Shown: positions 55,061 through 63,973 of the stretch, piece after piece
How positions within the stretch are numbered: position 1 is the first letter of the stretch
How the letters are laid out: each line of letters starts with the position of its first letter
Source of the DNA: CAYMCO01 sp964388955
GTDB lineage: Bacteria > Chloroflexota > Anaerolineae > Anaerolineales > E44-bin32
Direction: 5' to 3'
Assembly (NCBI GenBank): GCA_964388955.1
Contig: CAYMCO010000002.1
Span: forward strand, 1 to 64,000
DNA: 64,000 nucleotides
Notes under the pieces: generated by a model
Databases searched by the model: none
What the model saw: the letters and a program-made list of their open reading frames with translations, nothing else
What the model was told of the DNA's origin: nothing
Made by a program: the position numbers and the translations under genes

Positions 55061-56368
55061 ATGGCGAAGGCAGAAGAAATCCGCGTTCCCGAACTCGGAG
55101 AATCCGTCCTCGAGGCCACCGTCATCCGCTGGCTGAAGAAGGAAGGGGACGCAGTCCAGGCGGGAGAGCCGCTGTTGGAGCTGGAGACGGACAAGGTCAA
55201 TCTGGAGGTGGGTTCCGAGTGGGCCGGCGTGCTGCAAGAAATCCGGGTTGAGCAGGGGCAGGATGTCCAGGTCGGAGAGGTGTTGGCGCTGATAGACACG
55301 GAGGCCGAGCCGGCTCCCAAGGCAGGACCACCTGTTGAGACCCCCACCTCCGAGGAGCCGAGTCGGCAAGAGGAGTCAGGAAGGGGGATGGGAGAGGAGC
55401 AGGGACTCCCGGGACCAGAGGGCAAACCAAGAACCGATGAGAAGACGCCGGCCGAGGCAGTGCGCGCCCCTCGCGAGAAGCCCGGGAAGACAGAGGCGCA
55501 GGCGACGCCGGTAGCCCAGCAAATGGCCCGCGAGGCGGGCATTGACCTGGCCCGGGTGGAAGGTTCCGGCCCCAATGGGCGGATTACAAAGGCCGACATC
55601 GCGGCGCACATTGCGGCACTGCGGAGAGGAACCGAGGAGAAGTCCGCTAAGACGGCAGAGCCTGGCGAACGGCGAGAGGAGCGGGTGCGCATGAGCCGCC
55701 GGCGCCGCACGATCGCGGAGCGGATGATCGAGGCCCAGCGGAGCGCCGCCATGTTGACCACGTTCAACGAAATCGATATGGGTGCCGTGATGGCCCTTCG
55801 CCGGCGCCGAAACCCCGCGTTCGAGGAGCGCCACGGTGTCAAACTGGGCATCACCTCCTTCTTCATCAAGGCGGCGGTGGCCGCTTTGCAGGAGTTCCCT
55901 CGCTTGAACGCCGAGCTGGACGGGGATGAGATGGTGCTGAAGCGTTATTACGACATCGGGGTCGCCATAGGAGATGAAAAGGGCCTGGTCGTCCCCGTGC
56001 TGCGCGACGCCGATTCGATGTCCTTCCCGGAGATCGAAGTGCGCATCAATGCGCTGGTGGAGAAGACCCGCCAGGGGGATCTGGCCATCGAGGATCTGCG
56101 CGGAGGGACATTCACGATCACCAACGGCGGCGTCTTCGGATCGCTGTTGAGCACGCCCATCCTCAATCCGCCGCAGGTCGCCATACTCGGCCTGCACAGG
56201 ATAGAGGATCGCCCCATCGCCCGCGACGGGGAGGTTGAGATCCACCCGATGATGTACGTCGCCTTGAGTTACGATCACAGGATTGTAGACGGCCGGGAAG
56301 CGGTCCAGTTTCTCGCCCGGATCAAGGAATACATCGAGGATCCGAGCTTGCTGCTCCTGGAAATCTAG
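55061..56368 (+). CDS. sucB: Dihydrolipoyllysine succinyltransferase E2 component (SucB)
   Basis: The 435-residue protein has the E2 layout. A lipoyl domain (about 5-78) has the lipoyl lysine in ELETDKVNLEV. An Ala/Pro/Glu linker follows, then a peripheral subunit-binding domain (AQQMAREAGIDLARVEGSGPNGRITKADI) and the catalytic domain. That domain starts RMSRRRRTIAERM, with TTFNEIDMGAVMALR and TFTITNGGVFGSLLSTPILNPPQ, and carries the catalytic His in SYDHRIVDGREAVQFL. It transfers succinyl to CoA. It is operonic with sucA; E3 (lpd) is not in the window. ATG 55061 is used; an adjacent TTG is in frame. Confidence 0.97.
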   Translation: MAKAEEIRVPELGESVLEATVIRWLKKEGDAVQAGEPLLELETDKVNLEVGSEWAGVLQEIRVEQGQDVQVGEVLALIDTEAEPAPKAGPPVETPTSEEPSRQEESGRGMGEEQGLPGPEGKPRTDEKTPAEAVRAPREKPGKTEAQATPVAQQMAREAGIDLARVEGSGPNGRITKADIAAHIAALRRGTEEKSAKTAEPGERREERVRMSRRRRTIAERMIEAQRSAAMLTTFNEIDMGAVMALRRRRNPAFEERHGVKLGITSFFIKAAVAALQEFPRLNAELDGDEMVLKRYYDIGVAIGDEKGLVVPVLRDADSMSFPEIEVRINALVEKTRQGDLAIEDLRGGTFTITNGGVFGSLLSTPILNPPQVAILGLHRIEDRPIARDGEVEIHPMMYVALSYDHRIVDGREAVQFLARIKEYIEDPSLLLLEI

Positions 56369-56489
56369 ACCGCCTCCGGGGGGCTCGCACGGTCGCGGGA
56401 GGGCCGTTTGTGAGGCCGCGTTGCGGGCGCTCGGGGTCGGCCAATACAAACCCTCCGTGCATCGATCCCGCCCGCAGAAAGGTTGGCCG

Positions 56490-57872
56490 ATGAAGTATCG
56501 ATCGCAAGTGCTCGCCAGCTTCGTAGTTGAGACCGATTACGAAGATCTGACGCCGGAAGCTCGCGGGCAGCTCAAAATCCGCATCCTGGATTCATTGGGG
56601 TGCGCCATAGGCGCCCTCCAGGGCCCGCCGATCCGTGCCCTCAGAGCGCACCTGGAGGATTTCGACGGATCTGGGCGCTGCAGCCTGATCGGTGGAGGGA
56701 GCGCGCCTCCCGACAGGGCGGCGCTTTACAACGGCGCCCTGGTGCGCTACCTGGACTTCAACGACAGCTATCTGGCGGAGGGGGAGACCTGCCATCCCAG
56801 CGACAACTTGGGCTCCGTGCTGGCAGCGCTGGAATACCGGGGAGGCAACGGGAAGGACCTGCTGACCGCTCTCGGGATTGCCTACCAGGTCCAGTGTCGG
56901 CTGAGTGATGAGGCTCCCGTGCGGGCAAGGGGCTTCGACCACACGACACAGGGCTCCTTCGCTGTGGCGGCGGGAGTCTCCAAAGCGCTGGACCTGGACC
57001 CAGAGCGGACCAGCAACGCCATCGCGATCAGTGGAACCGCGTTCAACGCCCTGCGGGTCACGCGCACCGGGCCGCTTTCCAACTGGAAGGGGCTCGCCTA
57101 TCCCAATACGGGCTTCTGCGGGACCCATGCCACCTTCCTGGCTATGCGGGGGATCACAGGTCCGGTGGACGTCTTCGAGGGAAACAAGGGATTCATGCAG
57201 ACCATCTCCGGCCCCTTCACCCTTGACTGGGCCGAGGAGGGGATCGATCGGGTGAACCGCACGATCCTAAAGAAATACAACGCCGAAATCCACTCCCAAT
57301 CCTCACTGGAGGGCTTGCTGGAACTGCGTGAGCAGGAAGGCTTTGCCGGGGAGGACATCGAAAGCATCCATCTCGAGACGTTCGATGTGGCTTTCAACAT
57401 CATCGGGGGCGGCGAAGAGGGTTCCAAAGTCGAGGTATTCACCAAAGAGGCCGCCGATCACAGCCTCCCTTACATGCTGGCGGTGGCGGCGCTGGACAAT
57501 CAGGTGATGCCGGAGCAATATGCGCCCGAGAGGATCATGCGCGATGATGTACAAGAGTTGCTGCGGCGCGTAGAGGTTGAGCCCTCCCCAGAGTTCAGCG
57601 CCCGGTTCCCGGAAGAGATGCCCTGTACGGTGAAGGTGGTTCTGAAGGATGGCCGAGAACTGCAGATCTCCAAGCGCGATTACGCGGGGTTCTTCACGCG
57701 CCCGATGTCCTGGGAACAGGCGGTGGGCAAATTCACCGTTGTCTCCGCGCCGCATGCTACGGAGCAGATGCAGCGGGATGTCATCCTTGCCGTCGAGCAA
57801 ATCGAAGATCTATATGTGGATGAGTTCATGCGGCTGCTGAGGCACGTTGGGAAGCAGCCGGAACAAGACTGA
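56490..57872 (+). CDS. MmgE/PrpD family dehydratase-like protein
   Basis: The 460-residue protein fits MmgE/PrpD, which includes 2-methylcitrate dehydratase and cis-aconitate decarboxylase. KIRILDSLGCAIGAL, the ALYNGALVRYLDFNDSYLAEG helix with the characteristic Asp-Phe-Asn-Asp, and CHPSDNLGSVLAALEY (active-site His region) are present. RARGFDHTTQGSFAVAAG and KYNAEIHSQSSLEGLLEL follow. Methylcitrate or related tricarboxylate dehydration is possible, but no prpB, prpC or prpF is nearby, so the substrate is open. It sits 12 bp upstream of the ComA-family gene. ATG 56490 gives the usual length. Confidence 0.92.
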   Translation: MKYRSQVLASFVVETDYEDLTPEARGQLKIRILDSLGCAIGALQGPPIRALRAHLEDFDGSGRCSLIGGGSAPPDRAALYNGALVRYLDFNDSYLAEGETCHPSDNLGSVLAALEYRGGNGKDLLTALGIAYQVQCRLSDEAPVRARGFDHTTQGSFAVAAGVSKALDLDPERTSNAIAISGTAFNALRVTRTGPLSNWKGLAYPNTGFCGTHATFLAMRGITGPVDVFEGNKGFMQTISGPFTLDWAEEGIDRVNRTILKKYNAEIHSQSSLEGLLELREQEGFAGEDIESIHLETFDVAFNIIGGGEEGSKVEVFTKEAADHSLPYMLAVAALDNQVMPEQYAPERIMRDDVQELLRRVEVEPSPEFSARFPEEMPCTVKVVLKDGRELQISKRDYAGFFTRPMSWEQAVGKFTVVSAPHATEQMQRDVILAVEQIEDLYVDEFMRLLRHVGKQPEQD

Positions 57873-57884
57873 AAGGAGCGGCAA

Positions 57885-58727
57885 ATGTCAGAAGGCGATC
57901 GAGAACGCACATTCTCCGCGCTCAGGCTGAACGCGCGCGGAGCCAAGCCCCGGCGGACCGGGGTCACAGAGATTCGCGGGCCCTACTACGCACCGATGGG
58001 ATTGAACTATCTGGAGGACATCCTGGAGACGATGGGCGCCTATGTCGATGCGCTCAAGTTCGCGGGCGGTTCCTTTTCGCTGATGCCCAAGGGTTTGGTG
58101 CGGGCGATGATCGACCTATGCCATGAACACGAAGTGCTCGTCTCTACCGGAGGATTCATCGAATACGTGCTCACCCAGGGGCCGGACATGGTGGCGGAAT
58201 ACCTGAAGGCCTGCGAAGAGGTCGGTTTCGATATCATTGAGATCTCAACGGGCTTCATCACCATTCCGACGGATGATTGGCTGCGGTTGATCGAGAGCGT
58301 GCAGGCCCGGGGATTCAAAGCCAAGCCTGAGGTGGGGATCCAGTTCGGCGCGGGCGGGGCCACCGCCAGCGAGGCGCTCGCCGCCGAAGGCACCATGGAT
58401 CCTGGTTGGGCCATCCAGCAGGCGAGGCGCTTCCTCGAGACGGGGGCGTACATGATCATGATCGAATCCGAGGGGATCACCGAGAACGTCGATCACTGGC
58501 GGACCGATGTCCCGGCGATGATTGCGCGAGAGCTTGGACTGGAAAAGGTCATGTTCGAGGCCGCTGAACCGGATGTCTTTCAATGGTACGTAAAGAACTA
58601 CGGACCGGAGATCAATCTTTTTGTGGACCACAGCCAAATCGTGCAGTTGGAATGTCTCCGCTCTGGGATCTGGGGAACCAAGAGTCTTTGGGGCAGGGTT
58701 CTCACCTATAAGGGGGCCGATGGATGA
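57885..58727 (+). CDS. ComA-family phosphosulfolactate synthase-like protein
   Basis: The 280-residue protein matches the ComA family. In archaea ComA adds sulfite to phosphoenolpyruvate in coenzyme M synthesis. The TIM-barrel signature is in order: GLNYLEDILETMGAYVDALKF, then VLVSTGGFIEYVL, GFDIIEISTGFITIP, FKAKPEVGIQFG and YMIMIESEGITENV. Bacterial homologues of this kind also occur outside CoM synthesis, and no comB-comE is near. Its tight spacing (12 bp) with MmgE/PrpD suggests a shared pathway, with PEP or a sulfonate as substrate; this is inference. Confidence 0.85.
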   Translation: MSEGDRERTFSALRLNARGAKPRRTGVTEIRGPYYAPMGLNYLEDILETMGAYVDALKFAGGSFSLMPKGLVRAMIDLCHEHEVLVSTGGFIEYVLTQGPDMVAEYLKACEEVGFDIIEISTGFITIPTDDWLRLIESVQARGFKAKPEVGIQFGAGGATASEALAAEGTMDPGWAIQQARRFLETGAYMIMIESEGITENVDHWRTDVPAMIARELGLEKVMFEAAEPDVFQWYVKNYGPEINLFVDHSQIVQLECLRSGIWGTKSLWGRVLTYKGADG

Positions 58728-59174
58728 CCTTTCTGACGGAGGTATGGCCTTGCGACCCTGGGCGAGCAGATTCCGAGGACCGGCTAGGAACCTGGTCCAT
58801 GTGGGGGCATTCTGCATGCCCTCGTCGTCGGCTGCCGGCGCATTGGAGTGAGCAAGTTCTCCGTGTCGGAAATCAAACAGGTGGAGGCGGCTTCGAGGAC
58901 CCCCATCGTCACCCATCAGGTTGAGTTCCATCCCGGCATGCTCGGTTCTCCGGGATGGGGCACCGGTCGGCTTGGCATCCCGGGCCGTCTTCGCCGGATG
59001 GGAGATCCCCGAACCGGCTCGCCATTGGCTGCGTTAATATTCTTCCTAGATTGAAAGCTTAAGGTTAATGGGCGGCTTTCTCGAAGAAGCGAGGGACGGC
59101 TGGAGGGCAATGTCCCGCCCGGCCTGCCAGGGCGTTGGGGGAAGCGAGCCGAGTCTGGAATGGGGACGGGGTCC
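58728..59174. other. Intergenic region upstream of the chaperone cluster
   Basis: About 450 bp with no convincing gene. Near 58950-58983 CCGGGATG and CATCCCGG form a hairpin. At 59033-59070 an AT-rich patch (repeated GTTAAT words) stands out in GC-rich surroundings and is the most likely promoter/operator area for grpE. No CIRCE (TTAGCACTC) or clear HAIR element is present. Confidence 0.5.
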
Positions 59175-59735
59175 ATGAGACACACAGAGAAAGACAGCCC
59201 AGTCACGAAAATCAAGGTGCGCCGGTCGGCCGGTGATGGACTACGGGCGATGGGAGCACCACCGGTGGGATCGACGGACGAAACAGAGGGAACGCCCCCG
59301 GGCGGGGGCCCGTCCGATGAGGTCGATTGGCGCGGGGCGTATATGCGCCTGGCAGCCGATATCGACAATACGAAGAAACGTCTGGCGCGCAACGCGGAGC
59401 GCCGCCTGGAGCAAGACAGGGCGGAACTGCTGGCGGATATGCTGCCCGTGGCGGACAATCTGGAGCGAATCTTGGCGCATTCCAAGCAGGTTGGGGACCG
59501 GGACCTCAGTCTCGGCCTCGGGATCGCGTTGAAGGACCTGATGTCCCGATTGCGAAAACACGGTGTGGAGCCATTCGAGGCCGAAGGCGCTCCCTTTGAC
59601 CCAGAGTGGCATGAGGCCATCGGCGCCGTCTCCGAGCGGAATATCCCCGGTGGGACCGTGGTGAAAGTCGAGCGGAAAGGGTACCGGCTGGACGGGGAGT
59701 TGCTTCGGCCGGCGCGCGTCCTGGTCGCTCGCTAG
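59175..59735 (+). CDS. grpE: Nucleotide exchange factor GrpE
   Basis: The 186-residue protein is GrpE, which releases ADP from DnaK. A disordered N-terminus precedes the long helix (YMRLAADIDNTKKRLARNAERRLEQDRAELLADMLPVADNLERIL). The beta domain has GVEPFEAEGAPFDPEWHEAIGA, IPGGTVVKVERKGYRLDGELLRPARVLVA, and is family-typical. ATG 59175 is chosen; 59160 is also possible. It is first in the chaperone cluster grpE-dnaJ-merR-clpB. Confidence 0.95.
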   Translation: MRHTEKDSPVTKIKVRRSAGDGLRAMGAPPVGSTDETEGTPPGGGPSDEVDWRGAYMRLAADIDNTKKRLARNAERRLEQDRAELLADMLPVADNLERILAHSKQVGDRDLSLGLGIALKDLMSRLRKHGVEPFEAEGAPFDPEWHEAIGAVSERNIPGGTVVKVERKGYRLDGELLRPARVLVAR

Positions 59736-59813
59736 CTCCTGTGGCCGGGGCTCAACGGTGAAGGCCAGGAGCACAAGAGTGACCATTCCACAGCACGCGA
59801 CGAATGGTTGACG

Positions 59814-60797
59814 ATGGAATTCAAAGACTATTACGAAATTCTGGGCGTCAGCAAGAACGCCGACACGGACGAGATCAAGAAGACCTACCGTAAGCTGGCG
59901 CGCAAATATCACCCGGACGTCAATCCGGGGGATCCGGCCGCTGAAGAGCGCTTCAAGGAGATCAACGAGGCCTACGAGGTGCTCTCGGACCCGGAGAAGC
60001 GAAAGAAGTACGATCAATTCGGGGCGCAATGGAAGCAGTATTCACGCGCCGGAGGCCGCCCGGAGGATTTCGACTGGTCCCAATGGGCGTCGACCCCTGG
60101 TGGCGGACGGACATATACCCGTTCCGTCAGCCCGGAGGAGTTCGAGCGCATGTTTGGGGGCGGGCTGGGCGGCTTCTCGGACTTCTTTGAGGCCTTGTTT
60201 GGTGGCGGCGGTCAGCGGCGCGCAAGCCAGGGAACGGGTGACAGGGGATTTGGCCGCACGGCCTATCAGACCCGGCCGCGGCGGGGACGAGATATGGAGC
60301 ACGAAATTCAGATCAGTCTCGAAGAGGCTTTCTTTGGCACGAACCGGACCCTGACCTGGGAGAATGGCCGCAGAATCGAGGCTTCCATCCCCAAAGGAGT
60401 GAAGACCGGCTCAAGGGTGCGGTTGAGTGGGCAGGGAGGCGCCGGAAGCGCCGGAGCGCAAGCAGGGGATCTCTACCTGAAGATAAAGGTCGCTCCGCAT
60501 ACCAAGTTCCAGCGAGATGAGGACGATCTCCGAATGATCCAACCCGTCGACCTCTATACCATGCTCCTTGGCGGGGAGGTCGAGATCCGGGGGATTGATC
60601 GGTCCGTCACCCTGACCATCCCGCCGGAGACTCCGAATGGTCGTGTGTTCCGGCTGAAGGGCCTGGGGATGCCGAGACTGCGGAACCCCGATAAGCGGGG
60701 GGACCTGTATGTGGTTGCCGAAGCGAGCCTTCCCAAGGATCTTTCCAAACAGGAGAAGGAAATGTTCGAGGAGCTTCGGGGGAAGCGGGAAAAATAG
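59814..60797 (+). CDS. DnaJ/CbpA-type co-chaperone without zinc fingers
   Basis: The 327-residue protein has an N-terminal J domain (DYYEILGVSKNADTDEIKK, the YHPDVN HPD motif, INEAYEVLSDPEKRKKYDQFG), then a G/F region (MFGGGLGGFSDFFEALFGGGG). The C-terminal substrate-binding domains follow directly (MEHEIQISLEEAFFGTNRTL... SIPKGVKTGSRVRLSGQG). The four CxxCxGxG zinc repeats of classic DnaJ are absent, which is CbpA-like. It would stimulate DnaK ATPase and deliver clients. ATG 59814 has an in-frame TTG two codons upstream. It lies 78 bp after grpE. Confidence 0.95.
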   Translation: MEFKDYYEILGVSKNADTDEIKKTYRKLARKYHPDVNPGDPAAEERFKEINEAYEVLSDPEKRKKYDQFGAQWKQYSRAGGRPEDFDWSQWASTPGGGRTYTRSVSPEEFERMFGGGLGGFSDFFEALFGGGGQRRASQGTGDRGFGRTAYQTRPRRGRDMEHEIQISLEEAFFGTNRTLTWENGRRIEASIPKGVKTGSRVRLSGQGGAGSAGAQAGDLYLKIKVAPHTKFQRDEDDLRMIQPVDLYTMLLGGEVEIRGIDRSVTLTIPPETPNGRVFRLKGLGMPRLRNPDKRGDLYVVAEASLPKDLSKQEKEMFEELRGKREK

Positions 60798-60866
60798 CAT
60801 GGTGCACATTCGTGGTCTCGGCGAGCGATCGGAGTCGAAGCACCGGAAAGCGCTCGAGGGTAGAAG

Positions 60867-61250
60867 ATGAGATTCTGGATGGTTCCCCATACCGGCGCTG
60901 ATGAACCGTTGTTTTCCCTGCCTGCGGCGGCCCGACTGGCGCGCATATCCATGGATCTGTTGCGGCAGTCCGTGTCAGAGGGACTCGTCCACCCCCAACC
61001 CATGTCCGGCGGCGAAGAGGGCCTCACATACGGGGAGGTCCGCAGGCTGCTGCACGTTCGCAGTCTGGTCGAGGCCCTTGGGCTGGAGGTCAGCGCCGTG
61101 GAAGTGGTGCTGCGCATGCGCGAGCGAATGCTCTTGCTGCTGGAGGAGATGCAGGAACTCGAGATGCAGAGTGCCAGGAGAGAGGAAGTGCTGCTGGGCG
61201 AAATCCGGCGCCTGCAGCGGCGCGTGGCGCAGGAACCGGATTGGCGCTGA
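60867..61250 (+). CDS. MerR/HspR-like or CbpM-like regulator of the chaperone cluster
   Basis: The 127-residue protein has a MerR-type winged helix at the start (LFSLPAAARLARISMDLLRQSVSEGLVHP, where classic MerR has a Tyr/Gly loop, followed by LTYGEVRRLLHVRSLVEALGLE), then a coiled-coil helix (MRERMLLLLEEMQELEMQ). Its place after dnaJ/cbpA and before clpB resembles hspR of actinobacterial heat-shock operons and cbpM next to cbpA. HspR represses through HAIR sites; CbpM inhibits CbpA. Which one applies cannot be told from sequence. It begins 69 bp after the CbpA gene. Confidence 0.78.
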   Translation: MRFWMVPHTGADEPLFSLPAAARLARISMDLLRQSVSEGLVHPQPMSGGEEGLTYGEVRRLLHVRSLVEALGLEVSAVEVVLRMRERMLLLLEEMQELEMQSARREEVLLGEIRRLQRRVAQEPDWR

Positions 61251-61274
61251 AGGGGGGAGAAGAGGGAGAACGAC

Positions 61275-63896
61275 ATGCGGATAGATCGCTTCACCCAGAA
61301 AGGGCAGGAGGCTTTGCTGCGGGCGCAGGACGCAGCGCAAGAATACCATCATCCAGCGGTGGAGCCGCAGCACCTGTTGAAGGCATTGCTCGAGCAGGAT
61401 GGGGGTGTGGTGCCCTCCGTGCTGGAGCGCATCGGCGCCAGTCCGGCCGCTGTGGCATCGGGGGTCGAAGCCGCATTGGGGAAAATGCCCCGCGCTACAG
61501 GCGCGGCGATGCAGGTGGGGATGAGCCGCGATCTGACCAAGATCATCGAAGAAGCGGAATCCATCGCCGGTGATATGAAGGATGAGTACACTTCCACCGA
61601 GCACCTGCTTCTGGCGATGGTGCAGCCTCAGGCGGGGCGCATCCGCGAGCTGCTGCAGGGGTATGGGGTGGACTACAACGCCGTCATGCAGGCCCTGGCG
61701 AGTATCCGCGGCTCACAGCGGGTGACCACACCCAATCCCGAAGCGCAGTACGAGGCGCTGGCGAAGTACGGCCGGGATCTGACGGATGAGGCCCGCAAAG
61801 GCAAGCTTGATCCTGTGATCGGCCGGGACGATGAGATCCGGCGCATTATCCAGATTCTGAGCCGCCGTACAAAGAACAATCCTGTCCTCATCGGGGATCC
61901 GGGTGTCGGCAAGACAGCCATTGTGGAGGGGCTGGCGCAGCGCATCATCAAAGGCGATGTGCCCCTGGGATTGAAGGACAAGCGTGTGGTGGCGCTGGAC
62001 TTGGGGGCGATGCTCGCAGGCGCCAAATACCGCGGCGAGTTCGAGGAGCGATTGAAGGCGGTCCTCAAGGAGATCGAGCAATCCGAGGGGAAGATTCTTC
62101 TTTTCATCGACGAGATGCACACTCTGGTGGGCGCGGGGGCGGCGGAGGGGGCGATTGACGCGAGCAATATGCTCAAACCGCTGCTGGCCAGAGGCGAGCT
62201 GCACGCCATCGGCGCCACGACCCTGGACGAATATCGGAAGCACATCGAGAAGGACGCCGCGCTGGAACGTCGCTTCCAGCCCGTGTACATCGACGAGCCG
62301 GATGTCGAAGACACCGTCAGCATCCTGCGCGGGCTCAAAGGCCGTTATGAGGTCCATCATGGGGTGCGGATCACCGACAGCGCGGTGATCGCCGCAGCGA
62401 CACTCAGTCATCGATATATCTCCGACCGCTTCCTTCCGGACAAAGCCATTGACCTTATCGACGAGGCCGCCAGCCGCTTGCGCATGCAGATCGACAGCAA
62501 GCCGGCGGAGCTCGATGAAGTGGACCGGGAGATCATGCAGCGGGAGATCGAGCGCGAGGCGTTGAGGAAGGAGAAAGACGAGGCAAGCAAGGCGCGCCTG
62601 GAGACGTTGGAGAAGGAGCTTGCCGATCTAAAGGAGCAGAGCGCGCAATTGACCGCTCGCTGGCAGGCAGAGCAGGAAGCCATCCAGCGTGTGCGGAATA
62701 TCAAGGAAGAGATCGACCAGGCCCAGCTCCAGATCGAGCAGGCGGAACGCGCCGTGGATTTGGAGCGCGCTGCGGAGCTGCGCTACACCAAATTGCGCCA
62801 ACTCGAGGGGGAGCTCGTGGCGGCGGAGGTGGACTTGAGCGAACTCCAGGAGCAGGGAGCGCTCCTCAAGGAGGAAGTCGACGCCGAGGATATCGCAGAG
62901 GTTGTGAGCAAATGGACGGGAATCCCCGTCAGCAAGCTGCTGGAAGGCGAGATCGAGAAGCTGGTGCACATGGAGGATCGATTGCACCAGCGGGTGGTCG
63001 GACAGGATGAGGCGGTGCACGCTGTTGCGGCGGCGGTGCGCCGCAGCCGTTCCGGCCTGCAGGATCCCAACCGGCCTATCGGCTCGTTCATCTTCCTTGG
63101 GCCCACCGGCGTGGGCAAGACCGAACTGGCGCGCGCCCTGGCGGAATTCCTCTTTGACGACGAGCGCAACATGACTCGCATTGATATGAGCGAGTACCAG
63201 GAGCGGCACACCGTGGCGCGGCTGATCGGCGCCCCGCCGGGATACGTGGGGTTCGAGGAGGGCGGCCAATTGACGGAGGCGGTCCGCCGCCGCCCATACA
63301 GCGTGGTGCTGCTGGATGAGATCGAGAAGGCGCACCCGGAGGTCTTCAATCTGTTCCTGCAGGTGCTGGATGAGGGCCGGCTGACCGACGGCCATGGGCG
63401 TACCGTCGATTTCCGCAATACTGTGATCATCATGACCAGCAATATCGGCAGCCACTTCATCATGGATCTTGAGGATGAAGCCGAAATCCGCGAAAAGGTG
63501 ATGGAGCAGTTGCGCAAGGAATTCCGGCCTGAGTTCCTCAACCGTGTGGATGAGGTGGTGATCTTCCATCGGCTGACGCGTGAGAATCTGCGGGCGATCA
63601 CCAACATCCAATTGGGTAGGCTCAGCGAGCGACTCGCCCAGCGGAATGTCTCCATAGCGCTCACTCCGGCGGCCACCGATCTGCTCATCGACGAGGGATA
63701 TGATCCGGTATTCGGAGCGCGGCCCCTGAAACGGGTCCTGCAGCGCAGGATCGTGGATGAATTGGCCATGCGTTTGATCCAGGGGGACATACGCGAAGGC
63801 GACCACGTGCTGGTGGATGCCGAAGACGGCGAGCTGACCTTCTCGGTCGCCGAGCCCGCCCCCGCCGAAGGCGAACCGATCATGGGTGCCGTGTAG
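61275..63896 (+). CDS. clpB: ATP-dependent disaggregase ClpB
   Basis: The 873-residue protein has the full ClpB layout: an N domain (two Clp_N repeats to about 145), NBD1 with Walker A GDPGVGKT (207-214) and LLFIDEMHTLVGAG, then the coiled-coil middle domain (about 405-530; LEKELADLKEQSAQL) that sets ClpB apart from ClpA/ClpC. NBD2 has GPTGVGKTELARAL and VVLLDEIEKAHPEVFN, then GARPLKRVLQRRIVDELA. It dissolves aggregates with DnaK. ATG 61275 starts 24 bp after the MerR gene. Confidence 0.97.
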   Translation: MRIDRFTQKGQEALLRAQDAAQEYHHPAVEPQHLLKALLEQDGGVVPSVLERIGASPAAVASGVEAALGKMPRATGAAMQVGMSRDLTKIIEEAESIAGDMKDEYTSTEHLLLAMVQPQAGRIRELLQGYGVDYNAVMQALASIRGSQRVTTPNPEAQYEALAKYGRDLTDEARKGKLDPVIGRDDEIRRIIQILSRRTKNNPVLIGDPGVGKTAIVEGLAQRIIKGDVPLGLKDKRVVALDLGAMLAGAKYRGEFEERLKAVLKEIEQSEGKILLFIDEMHTLVGAGAAEGAIDASNMLKPLLARGELHAIGATTLDEYRKHIEKDAALERRFQPVYIDEPDVEDTVSILRGLKGRYEVHHGVRITDSAVIAAATLSHRYISDRFLPDKAIDLIDEAASRLRMQIDSKPAELDEVDREIMQREIEREALRKEKDEASKARLETLEKELADLKEQSAQLTARWQAEQEAIQRVRNIKEEIDQAQLQIEQAERAVDLERAAELRYTKLRQLEGELVAAEVDLSELQEQGALLKEEVDAEDIAEVVSKWTGIPVSKLLEGEIEKLVHMEDRLHQRVVGQDEAVHAVAAAVRRSRSGLQDPNRPIGSFIFLGPTGVGKTELARALAEFLFDDERNMTRIDMSEYQERHTVARLIGAPPGYVGFEEGGQLTEAVRRRPYSVVLLDEIEKAHPEVFNLFLQVLDEGRLTDGHGRTVDFRNTVIIMTSNIGSHFIMDLEDEAEIREKVMEQLRKEFRPEFLNRVDEVVIFHRLTRENLRAITNIQLGRLSERLAQRNVSIALTPAATDLLIDEGYDPVFGARPLKRVLQRRIVDELAMRLIQGDIREGDHVLVDAEDGELTFSVAEPAPAEGEPIMGAV

Positions 63897-63924
63897 GATC
63901 GGCCGGCTGACTAACGAGGTGCCT

Positions 63925-63973
63925 CGCGCCCGGTATCGACCTGAATGGCCACACCCGCGCTGTACCGGGCGCG
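63925..63973 (+). repeat. Inverted repeat / terminator-like hairpin after clpB
   Basis: CGCGCCCGGTA (63925-63935) and TACCGGGCGCG (63963-63973) are perfect 11-bp arms. Immediately after, GGCGCGCC recurs with a further inverted repeat. No T-run is visible before the window ends, so it may be a terminator or a regulatory repeat for the next gene. Confidence 0.5.

Noticed and set aside
58728..59174. CIRCE or HAIR operator upstream of grpE
   Set aside because: No TTAGCACTC palindrome or CTTGAGT-N7-ACTCAAG pair was found by eye; only an AT-rich patch is visible.
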